DNA of 64,000 nt from Fumia sp045121595 (GCA_045121595.1 JBGVGI010000092.1:1-64000), one strand, 5' to 3'. Shown: positions 39,661-49,353, numbered from the stretch's first letter. Notes: generated by a model from the sequence alone, not told the origin. A program made the numbers and translations.

Positions 39661-41301
39661 GTGATTAACGGAAGTTTATTAAGAGATGCGATTATTTCCG
39701 CAGCTTATGATATTCAGAATAAGAAACAAAAAGTAGACGAACTTAACGTCTTCCCCGTTCCCGATGGTGATACGGGTACTAATATGTCAATGACAATCGG
39801 TGCTGCCGTAAAAGAACTTAAGTTGCTCAAAGACCCGACGGTTGAAGCTACTGCTAAAACTGCGGCGTCTGCATTACTTCGTGGCGCAAGAGGAAACTCA
39901 GGTGTTATTCTTTCCTTGCTTTTCAGAGGTTTTTCAAACGGCCTTAAAGGCAAAGAAGAAGCAGACGGTACTGACCTTGCAAACGCATTGACTTCAGGCG
40001 TTGAGGCAGCGTATAAAGCTGTTATGAAACCCACTGAGGGTACGATTTTAACTGTTGCAAGAGTTGCGGCAGAAAAGGGCAGAGAGGTAGCAAAGGAAAA
40101 CACCGATGCGCTCACTGTTTTTGAAGCTATCGTAAATCAAGCGGAAATTACTTTGAACGAAACCCCTGAAATGCTTCCCGTTTTGAAAAAAGCAGGTGTT
40201 GTTGACGCAGGTGGTAAAGGTTTCCTTGTAATTTTCTCTGCGATGCTTAACGTGTTTAAGGGTGAAGAACCCATAAAACCCATTGAAGCAACGCCCAAAA
40301 CCCAGACAGTAAAAAGAACTGCCGTTGCAGAAGCAAGTGGTGATATCAAATTTGCTTATTGCACCGAGTTTATAGTAAACAAGAAAAAAGATGCAGAAAA
40401 TCCTTTGAAACTCAGAGCTTATCTTGAGTCCATCGGTGACAGTGTCGTGGTGGTTGACGACGAAGAAATCATCAAGGTTCACGTTCATACAAACCACCCT
40501 GGTAACGCTATTGAAGAAGGTCTTAAATTCGGTATGCTCGTGAATATGAAAATCGAAAATATGAAAGAACAGCATTCCAGTCAGGTGCTTGAAGCTGATA
40601 AAATGGAGGAAGATGAGTCTTACGTTCCCGTAGACCCTGAAATTCCTTTCGGTTTCGTTGCAGTTGCAGCAGGTGAAGGTGTTCAGACGCTTTTTGCAGA
40701 CCTCGGCGTAAATAACGTTGTAACGGGCGGTCAGACAATGAACCCCAGTACCGACGATATTTTAAGAGCTATCCATATGACACCTGCCAAGACTGTTTTC
40801 GTTCTTCCCAACAATAAAAATATCATTATGGCGGCTGAACAGGCAATTAAACTTGCCGACAGAAAGGTATGCGTTTTGCAGACGAGAACTATTCCTCAGG
40901 GAATTTCCGCAATGCTTGCGTTTGACCCCGATGCTTCCTTTGATGAAAACCGTGTCAATATGACCAAAGCTTTTGACAAAGTACAGACAGGTCAGATTAC
41001 CTTTGCGGCACGTGACAGTGATTTCGACGGTCACAACATCAAAGCAGGCGAACTTTTGGCGATGGAAAACGGTAAACTTTCCTTTGTGGATACTGACCTT
41101 AACCGTGCGCTTTTGAAACTCACAAAATCAATGGTTAAAAAAGACAGTGATTTCGTAACCGTAATTTATGGTAACGATATCAAGGATGAACAGGCTGAAG
41201 AAGCTTATGAAATGCTTCGTTCCAAGCTTAACGACAATCTTGAAATAAATCTCATAAACGGCGGACAGCCGGTATATTACTACATTATTTCTGTAGAATA
41301 A
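39661..41301 (+). CDS. DAK2-domain kinase, FakA/YloV-like
   Basis: A homologue of the fatty acid kinase subunit FakA, which phosphorylates FakB-bound fatty acids. The 546-residue protein has the N-terminal DAK2/DhaL ATP domain (about 5-190) with NVFPVPDGDTGTNM (about 27-40) whose Asp residues bind magnesium, and LLRGARGNSGVIL; a middle domain and a DegV-like C-terminal domain follow. The GTG at 39661 is chosen, with AAGGAG 11 nt upstream; an earlier GTG overlaps that site. No fakB-like gene is near. The order Asp23, DAK2, recG is classical. Confidence 0.9.
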   Translation: MINGSLLRDAIISAAYDIQNKKQKVDELNVFPVPDGDTGTNMSMTIGAAVKELKLLKDPTVEATAKTAASALLRGARGNSGVILSLLFRGFSNGLKGKEEADGTDLANALTSGVEAAYKAVMKPTEGTILTVARVAAEKGREVAKENTDALTVFEAIVNQAEITLNETPEMLPVLKKAGVVDAGGKGFLVIFSAMLNVFKGEEPIKPIEATPKTQTVKRTAVAEASGDIKFAYCTEFIVNKKKDAENPLKLRAYLESIGDSVVVVDDEEIIKVHVHTNHPGNAIEEGLKFGMLVNMKIENMKEQHSSQVLEADKMEEDESYVPVDPEIPFGFVAVAAGEGVQTLFADLGVNNVVTGGQTMNPSTDDILRAIHMTPAKTVFVLPNNKNIIMAAEQAIKLADRKVCVLQTRTIPQGISAMLAFDPDASFDENRVNMTKAFDKVQTGQITFAARDSDFDGHNIKAGELLAMENGKLSFVDTDLNRALLKLTKSMVKKDSDFVTVIYGNDIKDEQAEEAYEMLRSKLNDNLEINLINGGQPVYYYIISVE

Positions 41302-41352
41302 AAAACGGGCGTGGGGTTCTCCTCACGCCTTAGTTGTTAAGGAGGTGTAATC

Positions 41353-43383
41353 TTGAAACTTTCCGATTCGGTGTCAGTCCTTAAAAACGTCGGTGAAAAA
41401 CGCAGAAAGCTTTATGAAAAGCTTTCGGTAAGAACTGTTGAGGACCTCATTAAGTTTTATCCGAGAAATTATATAGATTACACGTCTCCGAAACTTTTGT
41501 CGGAATGTGACGAGGGCGAAAACGTCATCGTAGAGGGCAAGGTTATAAGAAAGCTTCCCCCCGCAAAAATCCGTAAGAATATGACGGTTTATAAAATCAC
41601 CCTTGCGGACGGCTTTTCGGTTTTCACCCTGACGATTTTCAATAACGAATACGCCTATAAAGGCTTTGAAGTCGGTGAAACTTATCTTATATACGGACGC
41701 TTTTCGTCATCCACGGGGAGATACGGGCTTACCCTTAATTCGTTTATAAAAGCATCCGACGGTGACGTGATGCGACCCGTTTATAACCTCACCGAAGGAC
41801 TTTCCAACACAATGGTTGTAAATAATATGAAAGAAGCCATTTGTTGCGTTAACGAGGTCAGGGAAATTTTACCGCAGAATATCATAACTAAATTTAACCT
41901 TTTGCCCATTTCCGATGCAATAAAGACGATCCATTTCCCTGAAAGCAAAAAACAGTATGAAAATGCAAGAAAACGTCTTGTTTTCGAGGAGCTTTTTGTA
42001 CTGAGCACCGCCCTTATGCTTTTAAAAGGCAGGGAAAAGGGTAAAACCAACGTTTCTTTTACCGACGTTGATATAACTGCCTTTTATAATGCTTTGCCGT
42101 TTGAACTTACGGGTGCACAGAAACGTGCCATTGAAGAAATTTTATCCGATACCGAAAAAGACGTACCGATGAACCGCCTTTTGCAAGGTGACGTAGGCTC
42201 GGGTAAGACTATGGTTGCGGCGGCAGGTTGTTATGCCGCTTTCCAGAAAGGCTATCAGTCGGCGGTGATGGCACCGACCGAAATCTTAGCCGCACAGCAT
42301 GAAGCCACCCTTAAAAAGATTTTAGAACCGCTTGGAGCTAAAGTGGTGCTTTTAACTGGCTCACTTACCAAAAAGCAAAAAGATGAACTTCGTGTCAAAA
42401 TAAGTGACGGCACATATGATGTAGTTGTGGGCACTCACGCTCTGGTGCAGAAAGATACCGAGTTTTACCGACTCGGCTTTGTCGTTACCGACGAGCAACA
42501 CCGCTTTGGCGTAAGGCAACGCAGTGAACTCAGTAAAAAAGGTTTGAAACCCCATCACCTTGTTATGTCGGCAACTCCTATTCCAAGAACACTTGCCCTT
42601 ATCGTTTACGGTGACCTTGATATCTCGGTGCTTGACGAACTCCCGAAAGGCAGACAGAAAGTTGAAACCTTTGCCGTTCATTCCGATAAACGCAAACGTG
42701 CCCTCGGCTTTATTGAAAAGGAGCTTTCCGCAGGGCGTCAGGCGTATGTGGTATGTCCTCTTATCGAGGAAACCGAGTCGGAGCTTATGGCGGCGGTTAA
42801 GTATTACGAGATTATAAAGACACGTTATTTCCCGGGATATAACGTAGCACTTCTGCACGGAAAACTCAAACCCGATGAAAAAGATAAAATTATGTCGGAG
42901 TTTAAAAACGGCAATATAGACGTTTTAGTTTCGACCACCGTTGTTGAAGTCGGCGTTGACGTGCCGAATGCAACCGTTATGATGATTGAAAATGCCGAAC
43001 GTTTCGGACTTTCTCAGCTCCATCAGTTAAGGGGCAGGGTAGGTCGAGGCTCTCATCAGTCTTACTGTATTTTAGTGTCCGATAACGAGGGCGCAGAAAA
43101 CCGCAGACGTCTTGGCGTTATGAAAGAAACCACCGACGGCTTTATTATCGCAAAAGAGGACCTGAAACTCCGCGGTGCAGGTGACTTCTTCGGTGACCGC
43201 CAACACGGACTTCCCGAGTTCGGTATTGCGGACCTTTTAGAAGACAGTGCGCTTTTCAAAACTGCAAGAGCCGAGGCAAAAAACCTTTTAACTTTTGATA
43301 AAAGGCTTACAAATCCCGAAAATACCGCTTTGCGATTGCATATCGAAAAGATTTTTGGCAACAATGACAGTGGACTTAATTAG
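41353..43383 (+). CDS. recG: ATP-dependent DNA helicase RecG
   Basis: A branch-migrating helicase that remodels stalled forks and Holliday junctions. The 676-residue protein has an N-terminal wedge/OB domain (about 1-230), Walker A LQGDVGSGKTMVA (about 276-288), the DEQH box VVTDEQHRFGVRQR (about 378-391), motif III SATPIPRTLAL, and C-terminal helicase motifs V-VI (STTVVEVGVDVPNA, QLRGRVGRG). The start is TTG with a strong GGAGGTG 5 nt upstream. An imperfect hairpin (41308-41329) lies between it and the DAK2 gene but has no T run. murC follows after 9 nt. Confidence 0.96.
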   Translation: MKLSDSVSVLKNVGEKRRKLYEKLSVRTVEDLIKFYPRNYIDYTSPKLLSECDEGENVIVEGKVIRKLPPAKIRKNMTVYKITLADGFSVFTLTIFNNEYAYKGFEVGETYLIYGRFSSSTGRYGLTLNSFIKASDGDVMRPVYNLTEGLSNTMVVNNMKEAICCVNEVREILPQNIITKFNLLPISDAIKTIHFPESKKQYENARKRLVFEELFVLSTALMLLKGREKGKTNVSFTDVDITAFYNALPFELTGAQKRAIEEILSDTEKDVPMNRLLQGDVGSGKTMVAAAGCYAAFQKGYQSAVMAPTEILAAQHEATLKKILEPLGAKVVLLTGSLTKKQKDELRVKISDGTYDVVVGTHALVQKDTEFYRLGFVVTDEQHRFGVRQRSELSKKGLKPHHLVMSATPIPRTLALIVYGDLDISVLDELPKGRQKVETFAVHSDKRKRALGFIEKELSAGRQAYVVCPLIEETESELMAAVKYYEIIKTRYFPGYNVALLHGKLKPDEKDKIMSEFKNGNIDVLVSTTVVEVGVDVPNATVMMIENAERFGLSQLHQLRGRVGRGSHQSYCILVSDNEGAENRRRLGVMKETTDGFIIAKEDLKLRGAGDFFGDRQHGLPEFGIADLLEDSALFKTARAEAKNLLTFDKRLTNPENTALRLHIEKIFGNNDSGLN

Positions 43384-43392
43384 GAGGCAATT

Positions 43393-44754
43393 ATGATTTT
43401 AGATAACAAAAAACATATACATTTTATAGGAATAGGCGGTTCGGGTATGTTCCCGATTGCCCAAATTCTTCACGGTGAGGGATATTATATTACGGGCTCC
43501 GATAATAACGAAACCGATACCTTGAAACTCGTGCGTGAAATGGGTGTCCCCGTTACTTTGGGGCAGAAAGCTGAAAATATCGAAGGTGCCGACCTTATTA
43601 TCCACACTGCGGCAATTATGGCGGATAACCCCGAGCTTATCGCCGCAAAGGCAAGTGGCGTTCCCGTGCTTGAACGAAGTGAAATTTTAGGCGAAATCAC
43701 CGCCCGTTATAAAAACACCGTCTGTGTCAGCGGTACTCACGGCAAAACCACCACTTCCTCAATGCTTACACAGATTATGCTTGATGCAGATAAAGACCCT
43801 ACCTGTGTAATCGGTGGTAAGCTTCCCTCGATAGGCGGTAACGGCAGACGCGGTAAAAGTGAGAATATGGTCTGCGAAGCGTGTGAGTTTGTCGATACTT
43901 TCTTAAAACTCTACCCCGACGTTTCTATCATTTTAAATATCGACGAAGACCACCTCGATTATTTTAAAACCCTTGATAACCTTATCGCATCCTTTACAAA
44001 GTTTGCTGAAAAGACCACGAAGCTTCTTATTATAAATGGTGACGACGAAAACACCTTGAAAGCTGTCAAAGACGTAAATAAGGATAAAGTAACCTTCGGA
44101 TTTTCTCCCGATAACGATTTTTATCCCGAAAACGTAAAATCTCTTGGTGGCGTTGACTCACAGTTTGATTTGATGAACAATGGCGAAAACTTAGGTACCG
44201 TTATTTTGCACGTTCCTGGCAGACACAACGTATTAAATGCAGTTGCCGCATGTGCCGCCGCAATTAAATGCGGAGTTTCTCCCGAAAACTGTATAAAAGG
44301 TCTTGATAACTTCCATGGTGCGGGCAGACGTTTTGAACTTCTTAAAAAAGTAAAAGGTGTTACTGTTGTTGACGATTATGCTCATCATCCTGCAGAAGTT
44401 GAAGTAACCTTGAATGCTGCGAAATCTCTTCCTTTCAATAAAGTATGGGCGGTGCATCAGCCTTTTACCTATTCGAGAACCTTTATGCTCCTTGACGATT
44501 TTGCAAAAGCACTCAGTATTGCAGACGAAGTTGTTTTGTCTGAGATTATGGGCTCAAGGGAAAAGAATACCTATAATATCTATTCAAAAGACCTTGCCGA
44601 AAAAATTGACGGATGCCACTGGTTTAATACCTTTGAAGAAATTGCCGATTACGTTTCAGAAAACGTTAAAGAAGGTGACCTTGTAATCACACTCGGTTGC
44701 GGTGATATCTACAAAGCGGCAAAAATGATAATCAAAAAGCTTGAAGAGAAATAA
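43393..44754 (+). CDS. murC: UDP-N-acetylmuramate--L-alanine ligase
   Basis: Adds the first amino acid, L-Ala, to UDP-MurNAc. The 453-residue protein has the N-terminal FIGIGGSGMFPIAQIL (about 11-26), the ATP loop VSGTHGKTTTSSML (about 112-125), NIDEDHLDYF (about 183-192) and VVDDYAHHPAEVE (about 325-337). AGGAGG lies 5 nt before the ATG. It closes the Asp23-DAK2-recG-murC series and is followed by a terminator. The window thus holds murC, murF and ddl at separate places. Confidence 0.97.
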   Translation: MILDNKKHIHFIGIGGSGMFPIAQILHGEGYYITGSDNNETDTLKLVREMGVPVTLGQKAENIEGADLIIHTAAIMADNPELIAAKASGVPVLERSEILGEITARYKNTVCVSGTHGKTTTSSMLTQIMLDADKDPTCVIGGKLPSIGGNGRRGKSENMVCEACEFVDTFLKLYPDVSIILNIDEDHLDYFKTLDNLIASFTKFAEKTTKLLIINGDDENTLKAVKDVNKDKVTFGFSPDNDFYPENVKSLGGVDSQFDLMNNGENLGTVILHVPGRHNVLNAVAACAAAIKCGVSPENCIKGLDNFHGAGRRFELLKKVKGVTVVDDYAHHPAEVEVTLNAAKSLPFNKVWAVHQPFTYSRTFMLLDDFAKALSIADEVVLSEIMGSREKNTYNIYSKDLAEKIDGCHWFNTFEEIADYVSENVKEGDLVITLGCGDIYKAAKMIIKKLEEK

Positions 44755-44763
44755 CCCTCTTCT

Positions 44764-44798
44764 AAAAGCCTCCCCTTGGGTAAGGGGAGGCTTTTTTT
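44764..44798 (+). terminator. Terminator of murC
   Basis: Fourteen-bp stem AAAAGCCTCCCCTT (44764-44777) / AAGGGGAGGCTTTT (44782-44795), loop GGGT, then T run. The GC-rich core resembles hairpin 1 of the interspersed repeats. Confidence 0.92.
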
Positions 44799-44921
44799 AA
44801 ATCCAACAAATAGATAAGTCATTTTGCACAAAGAAAAGCCTTCCGATTTGTGCGAAAAATAGAACTTTAATTTTGACCCCCGAAAAACTGCATTTTATAG
44901 TAAAATTATTAAATTTTTTTC

Positions 44922-44950
44922 TTGACGAAAGGTTGTATTCTGTTTATAAT
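44922..44950 (+). promoter_or_regulatory. Strong promoter of the dockerin protein gene
   Basis: -35 TTGACG (44922-44927), 17-nt spacer, perfect -10 TATAAT (44945-44950), with an A/T-rich tract upstream that may act as an UP element. The leader is about 67 nt. An inverted pair GCACAAA (44826-44832) / TTTGTGC (44847-44853) lies further upstream. Confidence 0.8.
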
Positions 44951-45024
44951 GATTGTATGGTGAAAAAATGGCACTTAAATTTTCACATGCTCGACAGAGT
45001 AAAAAAAGAAATGGAGGAATTGTA

Positions 45025-48000
45025 ATGAACAAATTCACAAAACGTTTGCTCTCTATCATGCTTTCCGTGCTTATGGTATTGAGCGTAATGCCTACAGCTT
45101 TTGCTGAAGATGCAGTTGTTGAAGATAACACTGTAATCGAAGAAGTTGAAGGCGAAACTTCTGAAGAAGTATCTGAAGAAGTTCCTGAAATAACAAGCGA
45201 CAGCTTGTTGTTCGGCAAATCCTACGAAACAAACGTAGGCGAATGGCATACTGCAAACACAGCAGCAGACAACGGCTTCCTCACAGACGGCCTTTACGCA
45301 GGCACATGGTGGGATAAAGAAGACGTTGAATACTTCGCTGCTAAAAACTGTGACGTTGAAATCGTATTTGATTTCGAAGAAACAGTAGACTTTGAAGAAG
45401 TTAAATTCGCATTCTTGGAAGATACCGGTTCCGGTATCCACAACCCTCACTATCTCGCTGTTTATGCTATCAATGGCGAAGAAGAAACATTGATTTACGA
45501 TGCAAAAGTGCCTGCAACTCGTTTCTCTTTGGTTTCTGACGAAGCTATCACAGCTGACAAACTCAGAATTGAAACAGTAAGTGACGGTCTTTACACATTC
45601 ATCGATGAAATCGAAGTTTATGCTGAAGCTAAAAACGACGGTTACGCAATGGGCGAAACAACTCCCCTTGTAAACGTTGTTGAAGGTATGACTTACACAA
45701 TCGAAGGTGTAACAAAATGGTACAATGGTAACACTGACGACTCCGCTGCAACAAAACTTACAGACGGTAACCTCTCTTGGGGTTCTTCTTACAACAGCAC
45801 TACCAACTTCGGTGCTTTCTCCAACGAAAGCCCCGTAATCACATTCAACTTCGATAAAGCAGTTGACGTTGCTGAAATCGACCTCTACACAATCTTTGGT
45901 AGAGACGGTATCGGTGCTCCCACTGTTGTTATCGAATATGCTGATGGCGACAACTGGACAAAAATTGCTGAAGTTTCTGCTCTCGCAGTTAAAAACTTCC
46001 TCGTAGCTAAAGAAGAAATCGTAGCTGACGCTTTGAGATTTACTTTCAACAGCGGTTTCTGCTTCCTCGGCGAAATCCAGGTTTACGAAAGAGTAACTAA
46101 CAAACCTGCTACAGGCTACTTGATGGAAAACGACAACATCTTGCTCGGTAAATCTTATACACATAACGTTACTGCATTCAACGGCGGTTCCAAAGACGCT
46201 GGTAATGCTTTGACAGACGGTGTTAAAGGTGGTTCCTGGTACGCTTCCGACTATTTGAATGCAAAACAGAAAGAAGTAGAAATCGTATTCCCCTTGGAAA
46301 ATGTTACAAACGTAAGCGAACTTTACATGCAGTTCTTGACAGATACAGGCGCTGGCGTTACATTGCCCAAAAAAGCTACAATCTACGTTCAGGAAGCTGA
46401 CGATGCTAAATGGGTAAGAATTTACGATGGCGCAGTTACTAACGCAAACTTCAGAGTTGGTTCTGAAGAAGCTTTCGCTGCTAAGAACATCAAAGTTGCT
46501 CTTGAAACTGAACAGTTCTGCTTCATCAAAGAAGTTGAAGCTTTCAAATACGCTACAGGTAATGCTGTAGACGGTACTCTCGAAGTAGTTCCCGACAACG
46601 ATAACCTCTTCCTCGGCAAAACATACACACATAACGTTGAATCTTGGTACCAGGGCACAAACGGTGACCCCGATTGCACAAAACTTACAAACGGTACTCA
46701 CGAAAGCGGTTACGGTACTAACATGTTTAACCCCCAGCAGGCTGAAGTAGTTGTTGACTTTGAACTCGACGAAGATACAACATTTGCTGAACTCGTTATC
46801 ACTGCTACAAACGGCACAGCTGGTATCGCTGCTCCCAACGTAACAGTTTCTGTTAAAGATTCTGACGACGCTGACTGGACAGACGTATACAAAGGAAACA
46901 CAGCTGGTACAATTATTGTAAGAGCTACAGAAGAAATCGTAGCTAAATACGTAAGATTCACATTCAACGGTGGTACAAATTACAAATTCATCGGTGAAAT
47001 CGAAGCTTATGCTCTTCCCAGAAAATCTTACACACCTACAGATTACATGGCTCCCATCCAGTACTCCCTCATCAAAGGTATGACTCCTACATACGAAGTT
47101 GCTCCTACTTTTGCTTACGGCGGTACTTCTGATCTCTCCACATGGACAGACGCAGTTGTTTTGGGTGACGGCGCTTCCTACAAACAGGCTCCTACATTTA
47201 TGTCTGATGCTAAATTTGAATACCTCAAAGACGGTATGTCCTTCAAAGAAATCAGCATCGCTACAGTTAACCCCACTGACGAACTCCTCGGTGGCGCTGT
47301 TAAAGGTATCGGTTCTATCACAATCGAAGCTTTGATCGACGGCGAATGGGTTGTAATCGCTGATAAAGCAGATTACGCTTACGCTGCTAACGCAAGACTT
47401 TACGCTTTCGGCGCTGAAGAAGCTATCACAGCTGACGGTGTAAGATTCACAATCCACTCCAACAAAGCTGCTGAAGAAGACGGTTGGAACGGTGTTGCTA
47501 TCTCCGAAATCTCTGTATTCGCTGAACCCGAAGCTACAGAATATGACGGCGTATTGGCAGTAGGTGGCACAGATGAACCTTCTGAAGAACCTTCTGAACC
47601 TTCCGAACCTTCCGAAGAACCCGTAGAACCCGGTGCAATCGCTGTTGAAATCGCTAACTACGATGACGAAATCACAATTGCTTTCGGTTACTTGACACTC
47701 ATGGCTACAACTGTTGAAGCTGCTGAAGGCGAAACAGTTGTATACAAATGGTACAGAAACGACGTAGAAGTTAGCGAAAGCCAGTTCTACACAATGATGG
47801 GTGGCGCTAACGCTGGTACTTATAAAGTAGTTGCTACTAAGACTTTTGCTGACGGCTCTACAGCTACTGCAGAAGATTCCGTTGTTGTTAAAGAAAACAC
47901 ATACTTCAAGAACGTTGCTGTAGGCACTTCCTACGAATGGATCTCCGGTATGTGGGGCGCTTATCCCGATACTGACAGCAAAGAATTGACAAACGGCGTT

Positions 48001-49101
48001 CTCTCCACATGGGCTTACTATGGTAACGCTGAATATGCTGGTGCAGATGACCCCGAAATCATCTTCGATCTCGGCGAAGCTACAGAACTCTACAGAGTAG
48101 CTATGCTCTTCATGTCCACAGGTAACTCCGGTCTTGCTCATCCTGACACAGTTAAATTCCAGTACTCTGCTGATAAAGAAACTTGGTATGACTTTGGTTC
48201 CGAATGGACATCCACAGTTACAAACAAATCCGGTTACATCATTGCTGATGCTATGGTTGACGAAGCTATCGAAGCTCAGTACATCAAATTGACAGCTACA
48301 GGTTCTTGGGTATTCCTCGGCGAATTCCTCGCTTATGCTGAAGTAATCGAAGCTCAGGCTCCTTACTTTGCAACAAACCTCGAAGCTACAGCTGAAGGTG
48401 AAGGCGAAGTTGTTCTTACAGCTAAAGCTATCCTCACAGACGACGGCGAACTCTCCTACCAGTGGTACAAAGATGGCGCTGCTATCGAAGGTGCTACAGA
48501 AGCTACTTACACAGCTACTGAATCCGGTACTTATAAAGTAGTTGCTACAAGCACACTTGAAGGTACAACAGCTTCCACAGAATCCGCTGAATGTGTAGTT
48601 ACTGTTACAACTCCCGCTCCCGCAGGTTTCGCAGTAACAGGTAACCTCAAGAAATCCGGTTCTACAGCTGATGCAACTTTCGAACTCATCGCTGATGGTG
48701 CTGTAGTTGCTACAACAACAGTTTCCGGTAAAACAGGTGCTTACGCATTCGCAGACGTAGCTGCTGGTACTTACACACTTAAAGTAACAAAATCCAAACA
48801 TGCTGCAAGAGAATACGAAGTTGTAGTTGCTGACGCAGACGTTGCTCTCGACGTTGAAGTATGGCTCTACGGTGACGTAACAGCTGACGGTATGATCAAC
48901 AACGCTGACGTTATGCAGATCAACCGTAAAGCTACAAACCAGGCTTCCGTATTTGATCAGGCTGCTAACCAGGATTACAGACTCGTTGTTGCTAACGTAA
49001 CTGCTATCACAGGTTCTGATAAACTCATCAACAACGCTGACGTTATGCAGATCAACCGTAAAGCTACAAACCAGGCTTCTGTATTTGACAGACTCGTTTA
49101 A
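45025..49101 (+). CDS. Secreted multidomain protein with discoidin-like repeats and C-terminal dockerin-like module
   Basis: A 1358-residue exported protein. Signal peptide 1-27 (cut after AFA). By eye there are six repeats of about 140 residues (about 57-205, 222-359, 369-511, 525-666, 680-835, 961-1107), each with LxGKSY-like start, a VEIVFDF-type strand and a FIGEIEAYA-type end, like F5/8 type C (discoidin) carbohydrate-binding folds. A Glu/Pro/Ser linker (847-872), two Ig-like domains (882-960, 1112-1195) and a CarboxypepD_reg-like domain (1201-1281) follow. The end (1282-1358) is dockerin-like with two INNADVMQINRKAT repeats; loop 1 is good, loop 2 lacks the first Asp. GGAGG fixes the start. 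No catalytic domain is seen. No in-frame TTA, CTA or TCA codon occurs up to 48801, implying high expression. Confidence 0.85.
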   Translation: MNKFTKRLLSIMLSVLMVLSVMPTAFAEDAVVEDNTVIEEVEGETSEEVSEEVPEITSDSLLFGKSYETNVGEWHTANTAADNGFLTDGLYAGTWWDKEDVEYFAAKNCDVEIVFDFEETVDFEEVKFAFLEDTGSGIHNPHYLAVYAINGEEETLIYDAKVPATRFSLVSDEAITADKLRIETVSDGLYTFIDEIEVYAEAKNDGYAMGETTPLVNVVEGMTYTIEGVTKWYNGNTDDSAATKLTDGNLSWGSSYNSTTNFGAFSNESPVITFNFDKAVDVAEIDLYTIFGRDGIGAPTVVIEYADGDNWTKIAEVSALAVKNFLVAKEEIVADALRFTFNSGFCFLGEIQVYERVTNKPATGYLMENDNILLGKSYTHNVTAFNGGSKDAGNALTDGVKGGSWYASDYLNAKQKEVEIVFPLENVTNVSELYMQFLTDTGAGVTLPKKATIYVQEADDAKWVRIYDGAVTNANFRVGSEEAFAAKNIKVALETEQFCFIKEVEAFKYATGNAVDGTLEVVPDNDNLFLGKTYTHNVESWYQGTNGDPDCTKLTNGTHESGYGTNMFNPQQAEVVVDFELDEDTTFAELVITATNGTAGIAAPNVTVSVKDSDDADWTDVYKGNTAGTIIVRATEEIVAKYVRFTFNGGTNYKFIGEIEAYALPRKSYTPTDYMAPIQYSLIKGMTPTYEVAPTFAYGGTSDLSTWTDAVVLGDGASYKQAPTFMSDAKFEYLKDGMSFKEISIATVNPTDELLGGAVKGIGSITIEALIDGEWVVIADKADYAYAANARLYAFGAEEAITADGVRFTIHSNKAAEEDGWNGVAISEISVFAEPEATEYDGVLAVGGTDEPSEEPSEPSEPSEEPVEPGAIAVEIANYDDEITIAFGYLTLMATTVEAAEGETVVYKWYRNDVEVSESQFYTMMGGANAGTYKVVATKTFADGSTATAEDSVVVKENTYFKNVAVGTSYEWISGMWGAYPDTDSKELTNGVLSTWAYYGNAEYAGADDPEIIFDLGEATELYRVAMLFMSTGNSGLAHPDTVKFQYSADKETWYDFGSEWTSTVTNKSGYIIADAMVDEAIEAQYIKLTATGSWVFLGEFLAYAEVIEAQAPYFATNLEATAEGEGEVVLTAKAILTDDGELSYQWYKDGAAIEGATEATYTATESGTYKVVATSTLEGTTASTESAECVVTVTTPAPAGFAVTGNLKKSGSTADATFELIADGAVVATTTVSGKTGAYAFADVAAGTYTLKVTKSKHAAREYEVVVADADVALDVEVWLYGDVTADGMINNADVMQINRKATNQASVFDQAANQDYRLVVANVTAITGSDKLINNADVMQINRKATNQASVFDRLV
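48895..48956 (+). repeat. Dockerin DNA repeat, copy 1
   Basis: A 62-nt direct repeat with one mismatch to 49027-49088. It codes for the INNADVMQINRKAT segment and the following NQASVFD. Confidence 0.9.
49027..49088 (+). repeat. Dockerin DNA repeat, copy 2
   Basis: Second copy of the 62-nt repeat, 132 nt downstream of the first, one silent difference (TCC to TCT). Near identity at the DNA level points to recent duplication or gene conversion. Confidence 0.9.
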
Positions 49102-49125
49102 TCTTAACGGTTAAAAGTTAATAAG

Positions 49126-49158
49126 AAAACCGCTTGTCTTTTGACAAGCGGTTTTTTT
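49126..49158 (+). terminator. Terminator of the dockerin protein gene
   Basis: Thirteen-bp stem AAAACCGCTTGTC (49126-49138) / GACAAGCGGTTTT (49143-49155), loop TTTT, then T run. Confidence 0.92.
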
Positions 49159-49187
49159 GTTTCGCGTGGGCGAAACAAAATTGAATG

Positions 49188-49320
49188 GCTTCCCCTTGAG
49201 GGGAAGGCTTGAGTGAAACGAGAGCCTGACGGGCTCGGGAGTGAATGACAGTCCGGTGGACTGTCAGAGCCGAGCCGTGGCCCGAACCGCAGTGAGGGAG
49301 GCTTGAGCAAAGCGAAAGCT
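49188..49320. repeat. Mixed repeat-rich intergenic DNA with hairpins
   Basis: No supported gene lies in 49102-49557. This part holds CTTCCCCTTGAGGGGAAG, a TTGAGTGAAACGAGAGCC / TTGAGCAAAGCGAAAGCT pair of related segments, and the perfect hairpin TGACAGTCC (49246-49254) / GGACTGTCA (49258-49266). It looks like layered copies of short interspersed repeats. Confidence 0.6.
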
Positions 49321-49321
49321 T

Positions 49322-49353
49322 GGCGGAACGACACACAGGTCGTTCCCTACGGT
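49322..49353 (+). repeat. 32-nt interspersed repeat, copy 1
   Basis: Begins GGCGGAACGACACACAGG and is identical to 49476-49507. It contains the hairpin GGAACGAC / GTCGTTCC with loop ACACAG. Confidence 0.85.

Noticed and set aside
44983..48801. A 1272-codon open frame on the minus strand opposite the secreted protein gene, with many Cys, Phe and Ser codons.
   Set aside because: It is in codon register with the sense gene and exists because the sense gene avoids TTA, CTA and TCA. It has no ribosome site or promoter, and its composition is the mirror of Glu/Lys/Ala-rich sense codons. The sense protein has a signal peptide, domains and a promoter.
49104..49336. Two minus-strand frames of 72-76 codons between the dockerin gene and ttcA.
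   Set aside because: They consist of translated repeats and a terminator hairpin, with low-complexity products and no ribosome site.
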